From: Minicystis rosea | Lineage (GTDB): Bacteria; Myxococcota_A; Polyangia; Polyangiales; Polyangiaceae | Length of the DNA stretch: 64,000 bases | Reading direction: 5' to 3' | NCBI GenBank assembly: GCA_001931535.1 | Contig: CP016211.1 | Location: 7,611,703 to 7,675,702, forward strand | Part shown: positions 9,641 to 18,016 of the stretch, one piece after another | Layout of the letters: each line of letters opens with the position of its first letter | Position numbering within the stretch: position 1 is the first letter of the stretch | Notes under the pieces: generated by a model | What the model was told of the DNA's origin: nothing | Seen by the model: the letters and a program-made list of their open reading frames with translations, nothing else | Database searches by the model: none | Translations under genes and position numbers: made by a program

Positions 9641-9921
9641 GGGGAGCATTTGCCGACACCGAGTGTCTCGATATCGGTCCTTCTCACAGCCATCGATGGT
9701 CGGTGATTCTCGGGCGCGACGATTCTCATCCATTTCAATGAGCAGTCGCGCGAGAGCGATGAGGGCGAGATAGCGTGATCGAGTGTGGCGTGCGCAACGC
9801 ATCGAGGACGGGCCGTCGTGGAGGACGGGCGTCGGTCCGTGGCTCGGCGCCGCGCGGGCTCGAGGGCATGCGGCCGGTGCGTACCTCCTGGCGGCGGCGG
9901 TTTTGTACTAGGCTCTCAGCC

Positions 9922-10551
9922 GTGCGCTTCGTAGCCCCCGTCCTCGCTCTCGCGGCCGCGTTTTCGGCGCTCGGCTGCGGCCTGTCGCGCATCCCCGATC
10001 CCAAGGACGCCGTCTCGGCCTATGCCGAGGCCGCGGCGCGCGGCGACGCCGACGCCATCTACGAGATGATGAGCGAGAAGGGCCGGCGCGCGCTGTCACG
10101 CCAGGAGGTCCGCAAGATCGTCGCCGACGAGAAGGCGGAGCTCGCCGAGCAGGGCAAGGCGGTCACCGCGCCGGGCGTGGTGGTGCGATCGCGGGCCCAG
10201 GTGCGCTTCGCCGACGGCGAGGACGCGACGCTGGTGCTCGACGACGCGGGAACGTTCCGCATCGCCTCGGCCGACGCCCTGCCCGCCAGCGCGCGGACGC
10301 CCGAGCAAGCGCTGGATCAGCTCCGCCGCGTGCTCGCCCGGCGCAGCTATGCGGGGCTCCTGCGCGTGCTGTCGCCGGCCACGCGGAGCGCGATCGAGAG
10401 CGATCTGCGCTCGCTGGTGGTCGGGCTCTCGCATCCGGAGGGGCTCGAGGTTCAGGTTGCAGGCGACACCGCGACGGTCCAGATCCCGGGCGGTCACGAG
10501 GTGAAGCTCCGGCGCGAGGCCGGGGTTTGGCACGTCGAGGATTTCGATTGA
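9922..10551 (+). CDS. Predicted lipoprotein, first gene of vWA/DUF4159 operon
   Basis: 209 residues from a GTG at 9922. This start puts a signal peptide with lipobox at the N-terminus (hydrophobic core ending SALGC, Cys about residue 19); the frame itself opens at 9775. The mature part begins with a helical region (AVSAYAEAAARGDADAIYEMM) and then two alpha/beta repeats that could be NTF2- or DUF4878-like; I do not assign a family. Its stop codon overlaps the TTG start of the next gene, so the two are probably co-translated. Confidence 0.74.
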   Translation: MRFVAPVLALAAAFSALGCGLSRIPDPKDAVSAYAEAAARGDADAIYEMMSEKGRRALSRQEVRKIVADEKAELAEQGKAVTAPGVVVRSRAQVRFADGEDATLVLDDAGTFRIASADALPASARTPEQALDQLRRVLARRSYAGLLRVLSPATRSAIESDLRSLVVGLSHPEGLEVQVAGDTATVQIPGGHEVKLRREAGVWHVEDFD

Positions 10552-11384
10552 ACGACACGCACGATCCCGCGGCGATCACCGCTCCTCCCGTCGACGGCGA
10601 GCGAGCCTCGGCGAGCGCGCGCTGGACGCGCCGTCACGTCCTCACCGCGATCTCCGCTGGCGTCGCCGCGCTCGCGCTGCCGCGCGCCGCGCGCGCGTTC
10701 GGTGACGAGGGCGCCTTCAATCCGCGCGTGCTGATCACGGGCAACGCGCGCTGGGAAGGCGTGCGCACCAGCGCGCCCGCCCGCTGGTCGGCCGAGCTGC
10801 AGACGCGCACCAGCGCGCCCGCCCGCCAAGATCCCACCACCGTCCGCGCGGACGATCCCACCATGGTGGCCGAGCCCTTCGCGCTCTGGGCCGGCGAAGG
10901 CGACGTGCCGCCGCTCACCGAGCGCGAGGTCTCGGGCCTGCGTCGCTTCATCGCGCTCGGGGGGATCCTCCTCGTCGATGATTTCGCCCCGGAGACAGGC
11001 GCTTTCGGCAACGCGGCCAAGCGCGAGCTGCGCCGCGTGGTGCCCGATGGATCGCCGATCCCCATCGGCCCGGAGAACGTCGTCTTCAAATCGTTCTACC
11101 TCATTCGCCGCGCCGTCGGCCGCGTCGAGGGCCCGCCCAAGCTCGAGGCCATCGTGCGCGGAGGCGTGCCGCAGGTGCTCTTCTCGGCCCACGATCTCGC
11201 GGGCGCGCTCGCGCGCGGCGCGTCGGGCACGCACCCGATCCCGGTCACGCCCGGCGGCGAATCGCAGCGCGAGCGGGCCGTGCGCCTCGCAGTCAACATC
11301 TCGATGTACGTGCTCTGCTCGACCTACAAGGACGATCGCGTGCACGAGAGCTTCCTCAAGCGCCGGCGCACGGTGGATCCGTGA
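10548..11384 (+). CDS. Tat-exported DUF4159 domain protein
   Basis: 278 residues from a TTG overlapping the preceding stop (TTGA). The N-terminus carries a twin-arginine signal (WTRRHVLTAISAGVAALALP, cleavage near ARAFG). The mature protein matches the DUF4159 pattern: FNPRVLITGNARWEG near the start and LRRFIALGGILLVDDFAPE in the centre, a Rossmann/GATase-like fold. DUF4159 genes typically lie beside BatA/vWA and MoxR-type genes. The product is likely periplasmic and is followed, with a GTGA overlap, by a vWA/GATase-like membrane protein. RTSAPAR occurs twice (see repeat at 10763). Confidence 0.82.
   Translation: MNDTHDPAAITAPPVDGERASASARWTRRHVLTAISAGVAALALPRAARAFGDEGAFNPRVLITGNARWEGVRTSAPARWSAELQTRTSAPARQDPTTVRADDPTMVAEPFALWAGEGDVPPLTEREVSGLRRFIALGGILLVDDFAPETGAFGNAAKRELRRVVPDGSPIPIGPENVVFKSFYLIRRAVGRVEGPPKLEAIVRGGVPQVLFSAHDLAGALARGASGTHPIPVTPGGESQRERAVRLAVNISMYVLCSTYKDDRVHESFLKRRRTVDP
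10763..10826 (+). repeat. Perfect 22-bp direct repeat inside the DUF4159 gene
   Basis: The same 22 bases occur at 10763-10784 and 10805-10826 (42-bp period), encoding RTSAPAR twice in one frame. Probably a small in-frame duplication in a surface loop. Confidence 0.85.
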
Positions 11385-13639
11385 TCAAGACTTTCGCGCT
11401 CTCGGGTGACCTCGGGCGCCCGGCGATCGTGCTGGCCTGTGTCCTCGCGGCGCTGGGCATCGTGCTCGTGATCGTCGAGCTCGTCCGCGCCTCGCGCGCC
11501 CGCGGAAGCGCGCTGCGGATCGCCGGGACCGGCGTGCTCGCGGTGCTCGCCCTGCTCGCCGCGGTGCTGCGCCCCGTGTCGATCGTGTCGAAGGGGAGCC
11601 TCGTGGGCCCGCGCGTGGTGGTGCTCGCGGACGCGTCGCGATCGATCGATCTCCCGAGCGAGGACGGCACGCGCCGGCAGGCCATGACGCGCGCGCTCGG
11701 CGCGCTCGACAAGCGATCGAGCGAGGTGCGGCTCTCGCTCTACAGCTTCGGCGTAGGCCCGGCGGCGCCCGTGGGCGAGGCCGCCGCGCACGCGGGCGGA
11801 GCTTCGGGATCGCCTGCGTTCAACGTGCGTCCGGTGCTCGGCTCCGATCTCGGCGCCGCGGTCGAGTCGATCGCCCGCGCCGCCGACGAGCGCCCCGCGG
11901 CCCTCGTGGTGATCTCCGACGGCCGCCTCGATCGTCCCGGCGAGCTCGCGGCCGGCGAAGCAGTGCGCGGCGCGCTCGGGCAGCTCTCCGTGCCCGTGCA
12001 CACGGTGTCGCTCGCGGAGCGCGCGCCCGCGGACGCTTCGATCCGCAAGGTGCTCGCGGCCGGCGCCGCGGTCGCGCATCAACCCTTCTCGCTGCGCATC
12101 GAAGTGGGTTGTGACGGCGGCCTCACGTGCGGCGACATCCCCGTGGTCGCGCGCGAGCTGCGCGACGCCGGCCCTCCGGTGAAGCTCTCCGAAGGCATCG
12201 CGCACATCGTCAACGGCAGGGCCACCATCGAGCTGTCCGTGACCGTCGAGCGCGCCGGCACGCGCATCCTCGAGGTGGCCATTCAGCCGCCCGAGGGCGA
12301 TGCCATCCCCGACAACAACCACCGCCTCTTCACGATCGACGTGACCCGCGATCGCGTGCGCGTGCTGCACGTGGCCGGGCGCCCGACCTACGACGTGCGC
12401 GCGCTGCGCATGTGGTTGAAGAGCGACGCCTCCGTCGACGTGGTGGCCTTCTTCATCTTGCGCACGCACGACAGCCAAGTGCAGGCGAGCTCGGACGAGC
12501 TGGCGCTCATCCCCTTCCCCGTCGACGAGCTCTTCACCGAGCAGCTCCCCACCTTCGACGCGGTGGTCCTGCAGGACTTCAACGCCGCGCCCTACGGGCT
12601 CACCAAGCACCTCTCCGATCTCGCCAAGTACGTGAAGGACGGCGGCGGCCTCATCATGGTCGGCGGCCCGGGCTCGTTCATCGGCGGCAACTACGCGGGC
12701 ACGAAGCTCGCCCCCGTGCTCCCCGTCGAGCTCGACAGCGCCCGCCAAGCGTCGGCCGTCGATCTCTCCTGGTTCTCGCCCAAGATCACCGAGGCCGGCC
12801 GCACCGCGCCCGTGCTCGCGCCGCTGCGCGCGCTCATCGGCGAAGACCTGCCCGACATGCCCGGCGCCAACATCGTGGGCGACGCGCTCCCCGGCGCGAC
12901 GGTGTTGATGACGCATCCCACGCGCCGCACGCCCAAGGGCGCGCCCATGCCCATCCTCGCGCTCGGCGAATCCGGCAGCGGCCGCACGATGGCGCTGGCC
13001 ATCGACGGATCGCATCGCCTGCTCTTCAGCGACTTCGCCGCCCGCGACGCGGGCCGTGCGCACGGCGCCTTCTGGGACGCGATGTTGGGCTGGCTGATGC
13101 GCGATCCGCGCTTCGAGCCCGCGGTGATCGATCTCAAAGGCGGCTGCATCGCCGGCGAGGATGCGACCGTCGTCCTGCGTCCCCTCGCCGGCCAGCGCGG
13201 CCAAGCGATCCTCAAGATCCAACGCCTCGGCAGCACCGAAGCCATGCGCACCCGCGAGGCCACGCTCGACGGCACCGGCAAGCCGGTGGAGCTCTCCATC
13301 GGCGCGCTCGAGGCCGCCGGTTACTCGGCCGAGGTGGAGATCGCAGCCCAAGGCGGCGGCAAAGGCCCCACCACCCGGCGCGATTTCGCCTGCGAAAGAG
13401 GCGGCGACGAGTGGGCCGACTCGCGCCCCGACGGCGATCGCCTCCGCGAGATCGCGAAGGCCACGGGCGGCAAATACGTGACGGCCGACGGCGCCGGCTC
13501 CCTGCCCCTTCCGCCCGCCGTGCAAGTCGCCTCCGAGCGACAAGTCGCGCCGCTCCTCCCCGCCTGGGCCTGGGCCATCGGCGCCGCGCTGATGCTGGGC
13601 GCGCACTGGATCGTGCGCCGCCTCTCGGGCCTCGCGTAA
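11381..13639 (+). CDS. Membrane protein with vWA-like and glutamine-amidotransferase-like domains
   Basis: 752 residues from a GTG overlapping the upstream stop. Two transmembrane helices (about residues 15-35 and 48-66) precede a vWA-like domain that starts VVVLADASRSID, keeping the DxSxS metal motif, and continues with ALVVISDGRLDR. After a beta-sandwich comes a GATase1-like Rossmann segment (VLHVAGRPTYDVRALRMWL, FDAVVLQDF, GGGLIMVGGPGSFIGG) with no catalytic Cys triad evident. A C-terminal helix (about 722-742) anchors it again. Such proteins form complexes with DUF4159 and lipoprotein partners, as this operon suggests. The biochemical activity is unknown. Confidence 0.86.
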   Translation: MIKTFALSGDLGRPAIVLACVLAALGIVLVIVELVRASRARGSALRIAGTGVLAVLALLAAVLRPVSIVSKGSLVGPRVVVLADASRSIDLPSEDGTRRQAMTRALGALDKRSSEVRLSLYSFGVGPAAPVGEAAAHAGGASGSPAFNVRPVLGSDLGAAVESIARAADERPAALVVISDGRLDRPGELAAGEAVRGALGQLSVPVHTVSLAERAPADASIRKVLAAGAAVAHQPFSLRIEVGCDGGLTCGDIPVVARELRDAGPPVKLSEGIAHIVNGRATIELSVTVERAGTRILEVAIQPPEGDAIPDNNHRLFTIDVTRDRVRVLHVAGRPTYDVRALRMWLKSDASVDVVAFFILRTHDSQVQASSDELALIPFPVDELFTEQLPTFDAVVLQDFNAAPYGLTKHLSDLAKYVKDGGGLIMVGGPGSFIGGNYAGTKLAPVLPVELDSARQASAVDLSWFSPKITEAGRTAPVLAPLRALIGEDLPDMPGANIVGDALPGATVLMTHPTRRTPKGAPMPILALGESGSGRTMALAIDGSHRLLFSDFAARDAGRAHGAFWDAMLGWLMRDPRFEPAVIDLKGGCIAGEDATVVLRPLAGQRGQAILKIQRLGSTEAMRTREATLDGTGKPVELSIGALEAAGYSAEVEIAAQGGGKGPTTRRDFACERGGDEWADSRPDGDRLREIAKATGGKYVTADGAGSLPLPPAVQVASERQVAPLLPAWAWAIGAALMLGAHWIVRRLSGLA

Positions 13640-13807
13640 AGCACCCTTCAGCGCCGAGCCGCAACATCGATGCTTCGCAGCGTGCGGGGCTTGCGCCACC
13701 ACACGTCATCCTTCGAAGCGTGATATCGACGCTTCAGGCACGCAGCGACAGCCACGCGCGCGATGGCACCGGCGGCCCCACCACAGCCGCCCGTGCCTCA
13801 TCGAATC

Positions 13808-14896
13808 TCAGTGCTTCGCGTCGACCGCGCCCGGCCCGATCAGCGTCCCGCACATCGTCTTGCACAGGATGTCGTGCTCGCGGCACGCGCACTTGCCGGC
13901 CTTCTTCAGCTCGAGCTTGTCGCGCATCTGGGCGATGGTGAATTGCGCGCTCTTCTCCACCCGCGAGACCGGCCACTTCTCCCGAATCTGACGGGGCGTG
14001 CGCGGGTCGGTGGTCTTCCCGTCCGGCTCGCTGCAGCAGCGGAAGCTCAGGAAGTAATAATAGAAGTCCTCGTTGTGCGTGTAGATCTTGGGGCGGCACT
14101 GATTGCGCACGCCCTTGTACCAAGGGCCGCCGCTGTGCACGCTGTCGAACTTGGCGCGGTGGCCTTTCACCTGCTCGCTCGACACCACTTCATCGGTGTT
14201 GGCCGGGAGGTCGGCGACGCCGTAATCGCTGATGCAATGGGGCTGCGAGCCGCTCGGGACACCGTGCCAGAGGCGGGCCAGCTCGTCGGGATCGCGCCTC
14301 GCGACCTTCTTCATGGCGGGCCCGTCCCACGGGTGATCGCCGTTGCACTTGCCGGCGTCACGTACGTAGCCATACGGAAAAGGCTTCATCTCCGGGCCTT
14401 CGCAGGCGAGCGTCCACTCCGACTCGGTGCAGAGGCGTTTGCCCACGGCCGCACACTTGATCTCGGCCTGGTGGAAGCGATTCATCACCTCGGGGCGGAC
14501 ACCCTTCTTGTTGGGCCACTCGTAGGTGTCGATGCAATATCGCTTCTTCGTCTTCGTGCCCACGCATTGGGCGGTCGGCTCGAACTCTTCGCAAACCGTC
14601 TTCTTGTTCGATTTGTCGAACCAGCTCTTCCGACACTTGTGCTCGACCTCGGAGCAATATTCGCCGTCGACGAGCTTCATGTCCTCCGGGCAGGCGCTCG
14701 GCCCCTCCGGCGCGGGAGCAGGCGCAGGCTCGGCCGTCGCAACGACGGTGGCCTGTGGCTCGGGCGGCGCGGGAGCGACGGTGACCGTCGGAGGCGGCGG
14801 AGGCGGCGGAGGCGGAGGCGGGGCCGGCGGCTCGGGCGGAGCCGCAGCGCAGGCAGCCACGAGGCCGAGGACGAACAGAGGGAGGAAGCGTGCCAT
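13808..14896 (-). CDS. Proline-rich lipoprotein with formylglycine-enzyme-like (SUMF1/lectin-fold) domain
   Basis: 362 residues from the ATG at 14896 (the frame opens at 14956). The N-terminus MARFLPLFVLGLVAAC is a lipoprotein signal. A linker with an uninterrupted run of 12 prolines and an Ala/Pro segment reaches about residue 90. The remainder is Cys-rich and matches the FGE-sulfatase fold: CPEDMKLVDGEYC at the start, RYCIDTYEWPNKKG, AAVGKRLCTESEW and FLSFRCC. In myxobacteria this fold is mostly used by non-enzymatic envelope proteins, and I see no clear catalytic Cys pair. It is convergent with the vWA gene. Confidence 0.76.
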   Translation of the reverse strand: MARFLPLFVLGLVAACAAAPPEPPAPPPPPPPPPPPTVTVAPAPPEPQATVVATAEPAPAPAPEGPSACPEDMKLVDGEYCSEVEHKCRKSWFDKSNKKTVCEEFEPTAQCVGTKTKKRYCIDTYEWPNKKGVRPEVMNRFHQAEIKCAAVGKRLCTESEWTLACEGPEMKPFPYGYVRDAGKCNGDHPWDGPAMKKVARRDPDELARLWHGVPSGSQPHCISDYGVADLPANTDEVVSSEQVKGHRAKFDSVHSGGPWYKGVRNQCRPKIYTHNEDFYYYFLSFRCCSEPDGKTTDPRTPRQIREKWPVSRVEKSAQFTIAQMRDKLELKKAGKCACREHDILCKTMCGTLIGPGAVDAKH

Positions 14897-15224
14897 GCCG
14901 GTCGGCGGGCGGCATGTCACGCAGGATGCGCCGCTGTCAACCGTCACGGGCGCCAATCACCGCAGCGTCCAGGGCGAGGGACCGATGTTCGCCGCCGCGC
15001 GGGGGTGCGTACACCGCTCGACGTACCGAGTGTTAGGGCGCGTGCTCACGTCATATCCATCGCCCGCCTGCAATGCCGCATTTCACGGCGCGTGGCATTC
15101 CTGAATCACTGGGATTCAACGGAGGGGTGAGCGCCGCTCGCCACCCCTCAACCCACGTTCGTTGTCTCTTGTCGAACGGCGCGGCGGCGCCGGGCGACAC
15201 CGGTGAAGTCCGGGAGGAGCTTCG
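14897..15224. other. Divergent intergenic region, no gene seen
   Basis: 328 bp between the divergent lipoprotein and PhyH genes. I see no ORF with coding character, no RNA gene and no repeats. GGGAGGAG at about 15212-15218 is the ribosome binding site of the PhyH gene. Promoters must lie here, but none is convincing by eye. Confidence 0.6.
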
Positions 15225-16091
15225 ATGACGCCCGAACATGCGCTCCTTTATCAGAACGAAGGGTTCCTCCATTTGAGGGACCTCATCCCTCCGAACCTCC
15301 TGCGCGAGCTGCGCGACGCGTTCGAGAGAGGGTTCACGTCTCACCAGGACGATTGGCGGCGCGAGGTCGCGCAGAGCCAGGCACACCCGGCCTACTGCGA
15401 CATACCCAACATCCTCGATCGGGGCGACAGCTTCGTCGAGCTGGTGGACCTGCCCGCGCTCGTCCCCTTCCTGCTCGGCACCGTCGGCTCCGACGTCCAG
15501 CTCAACCACACGCACGCGCGCGTGTTCTTCCCGGGCAAGACGTTCACGGCGCCCTGGCACAGCGACCTCAAGAACGTGCTCGGCATCGATCTGCCGCACA
15601 GCCCGAACTTCTTCGTCAAGGTCCACTTCTACCTCGAGGATCTCCACCCCGATCAGGGCTGCCTCGCGTTCCTCCCCGGCAGCCACCGGCTCCCGGCCGA
15701 CATGCCGCGGCCCAAGATCGAGGACATCGATCGATCCCCGGCGGTCCGCAAGATCATCCCCAGGGCCGGAGATGCGGTGTTGTTCAACTGCCATGTTCTC
15801 CACATGGCCCTCGACAACCGCACGCCGCAACCGCGCCGGTCGCTCATCTATGCCTATTCGCACTTCTGGCTGAAGAACTACGCCAACGCGGTGCCGCGCG
15901 ACCTCCAGCGATATGCCCAGACGCCGCTCCGCCGGCAGCTCTTCGGGCTGGAGGAAGAGGGCGTCGCGTATTTCGATCAGCGCCACGATCAGAGCGTGCG
16001 CGAGGAGGTCTGGAACGACTCCTTCGCCGCCGCCAGCAAGCGACTCTTCCGCCGCATGCGCAAGCTGACCTCGATCACCCTGCCGCCGTGA
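15225..16091 (+). CDS. Phytanoyl-CoA dioxygenase (PhyH) family protein
   Basis: 288 residues from an ATG with a strong GGGAGGAG site. Non-haem Fe(II)/2-oxoglutarate dioxygenase with the facial triad visible: His112 and Asp114 in APWHSDLKN, and the distal His within CHVLHMALDN (His190 or His193). The Arg-rich RRSLIYAYSH that follows can hold 2-oxoglutarate. GCLAFLPGSHRLP is the typical PhyH loop. The substrate is unknown; bacterial members often hydroxylate secondary metabolites or lipids. Its 3' end overlaps the convergent DUF2071 gene by 17 bp. Confidence 0.86.
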   Translation: MTPEHALLYQNEGFLHLRDLIPPNLLRELRDAFERGFTSHQDDWRREVAQSQAHPAYCDIPNILDRGDSFVELVDLPALVPFLLGTVGSDVQLNHTHARVFFPGKTFTAPWHSDLKNVLGIDLPHSPNFFVKVHFYLEDLHPDQGCLAFLPGSHRLPADMPRPKIEDIDRSPAVRKIIPRAGDAVLFNCHVLHMALDNRTPQPRRSLIYAYSHFWLKNYANAVPRDLQRYAQTPLRRQLFGLEEEGVAYFDQRHDQSVREEVWNDSFAAASKRLFRRMRKLTSITLPP

Positions 16092-16743
16092 CCGCGCCGG
16101 CGCGGCCCACCTTCTTCAGCGCGAACACGTCGACGTCCACGCCCGGGCTGTAAAGCACGTGGGGCGCGCCGCTCACCGCCGGCAGGCCGTTGACCTCCAC
16201 CATGTTCTGGCTCACCTCGATCACCTCCGCGCGATGGAGCGGATAAGCCCGGTGGTGCACCACACCCATTGAAAGGCCCGAGCCGGTGTCGGCGAAGAGC
16301 ACGTATCGCTCGGCGAGGAAGTGCTCGAAGGTGCCGGGCTCGGCCTCGCCGATGGATTCGCCGATGCGATAGCGCAGCGACAGCTCCGCGGGCTTGGGCC
16401 CGGGCCACGAGCGACGGCTCGAATAGCGGACCTCGCTGCCCTCCTCGACGAGCTCCATCGAGGCGCGGTGATAAGGCAGGTGCCAGCCCGTGCGGGCCGC
16501 GATCACCGCGATCGACGCGGCCGCGTCGAGGCTGAAGAACCACACGCCCGGGATCTCGCCGCGCAGATGAACGTACGTGCGCACGTTGAGCTCGTGGAAG
16601 TTGGAGATGCCCGGCACGCTGGGCGCCCACCACGGGCTCACGTCTTTCATCGTGAAGGGCACCACGCCGACCCACGCGCGGCCCTCGAACGTGTCGACGG
16701 AGAGCTCCTTCGGGATCAGCGCCGCGATGGCCTCCGCGGGCAC
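16075..16743 (-). CDS. DUF2071 (YqjF-like) protein, N-terminus apparently cut off by a frameshift
   Basis: 222 residues from the only start codon in frame, a GTG at 16743. Family features: VDTFEGRAWVGVVPFTM, FHELNVRTYVH and GVWFFSLDA, typical of DUF2071 (acetoacetate-decarboxylase-like fold). The family normally begins about 30 residues earlier with an RWRxLxFLHW motif, and this frame does encode QRWRSLAFLHWEV immediately upstream but has no start codon there. An ATG at 16829 in another frame gives MDRIAPSRRPNDRPAAF, which would join smoothly if one base were added near 16779. So the intact gene would be 16075-16829. Function unknown. Confidence 0.8.
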   Translation of the reverse strand: MPAEAIAALIPKELSVDTFEGRAWVGVVPFTMKDVSPWWAPSVPGISNFHELNVRTYVHLRGEIPGVWFFSLDAAASIAVIAARTGWHLPYHRASMELVEEGSEVRYSSRRSWPGPKPAELSLRYRIGESIGEAEPGTFEHFLAERYVLFADTGSGLSMGVVHHRAYPLHRAEVIEVSQNMVEVNGLPAVSGAPHVLYSPGVDVDVFALKKVGRAGAVTAAG

Positions 16744-16949
16744 CTCCCAGTGCAGGAACGCGAGCGAGCGCCAGCGTTGAAAGCCGCAGGACGATCGTTG
16801 GGCCGACGCGAGGGAGCGATCCTGTCCATGGTGGCAACGCTAACACGATCACGCCGGACGGTTGCGCGGGCGCGGCCTCGCGGCGAGGGCGCGGAGCCGT
16901 CGGCCGCTCACGACTTGACGCGAAGCGCGCGCGCGCTCATTGCGAGGAC

Positions 16950-17993
16950 GTGACGCCGGAAGAAGCCATCGCCGAGGCCGCCGCGGGCAAGCTCCGGCCG
17001 GTCTACCTCGTGCTCGGGGAGGAGCGGCTGCTCGTCGATCGCGTGGTCACCGCGCTGCGCGAGGCCGCAGGCAAAGGCGGCGTGCCCGGGTTCAACGAGG
17101 ACAAGTTCACCGCCGGCGAGTCGCAGGTCGGGGCCATCGTGGGCGCCGCGAAGATGGTGCCGATGATGGCCAAGCACCGCTTCGTGCTGGTGCGCGGGCT
17201 CGATCGTTGGGAAAAGAAAGACGGCGACGACGACGCGCGCCCCACGAAGAAGGGCAAGGTCGAGGTGAGCCCGCTCGACGAGCTCGCCGAGTACGCGAAG
17301 GAGCCGCCCACGAGCACGGTGATGGTGCTCGTCTCGCCCAAGCTGCACGGCCAACGGCGCCTCGTGACCGGCGCGAAGAAGGGCGGCTATCTCGTGTCGT
17401 GCGAGCCGCTCTCGCGCGACGCGCTCCCGCGTTGGATCGAGAATGCCGCGCGTGAAAAAGGCCACAAAATCTCGGGTGACGTGGCCGACCTCTTGGCCGA
17501 GATCGCCGGGCCCGAGCTCGGCTACGTGGCCGACGCGGTGGAGCGGCTCTCGCTCTACGTCGGCCCGAAAAACCCCATCACCGAGGACGCCGTCGCCGCC
17601 GTCGTGACGCGCGTGCGGCAGAGCTCGGTGTGGGAGCTGCTCGACGTCCTCGGCCGGCGCGACACCGCGGGCGCGCTCGCGATCTTGGCCGACATCTTCG
17701 ATCCACGCGACGGCGGCCTGAAGCTCCTCGGCGCGGTGGCGTGGTCGGTGCGGCAGCTCGTGAAGTTCGAGTCCGCGATGCGCAGCGGCGCCGATCCGCG
17801 CGAGGCCGCGCAGCGCGCGGGGATGCCGCCGTTCAAAGCCAACGACGCGGCCCGCACGGTGCGCGCGGTGCCCCCCGGCACGCTCCCCACCTGGCTCCGC
17901 CTGCTCGCCGAGACGGATCTCGCCCTCAAGGGATCGCGACGATCATCACAAGCCGTCCTCGAGACGATGCTGATCGAGATGTGCCGCGGGTGA
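16950..17993 (+). CDS. holA: DNA polymerase III subunit delta
   Basis: 347 residues from a GTG. HolA is the clamp-loader subunit that opens the sliding clamp. The sequence has the family layout: a degenerate P-loop region RPVYLVLGEERLLVDRVV (residues about 16-33), FVLVRGLDRW, a lid domain with DLLAEIAGPELGYVADAVEKL-type helix (AVERLSLYVG) and a C-terminal collar domain (WELLDVLGRRD, LLGAVAWSVRQLVKFE, LAETDLALKGSRRSSQAVLE). Length is normal. The 5'-nucleotidase gene follows 23 bp downstream. Confidence 0.94.
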   Translation: MTPEEAIAEAAAGKLRPVYLVLGEERLLVDRVVTALREAAGKGGVPGFNEDKFTAGESQVGAIVGAAKMVPMMAKHRFVLVRGLDRWEKKDGDDDARPTKKGKVEVSPLDELAEYAKEPPTSTVMVLVSPKLHGQRRLVTGAKKGGYLVSCEPLSRDALPRWIENAAREKGHKISGDVADLLAEIAGPELGYVADAVERLSLYVGPKNPITEDAVAAVVTRVRQSSVWELLDVLGRRDTAGALAILADIFDPRDGGLKLLGAVAWSVRQLVKFESAMRSGADPREAAQRAGMPPFKANDAARTVRAVPPGTLPTWLRLLAETDLALKGSRRSSQAVLETMLIEMCRG

Positions 17994-18016
17994 TCGATCG
18001 GTAGACTCGCCCGCGC

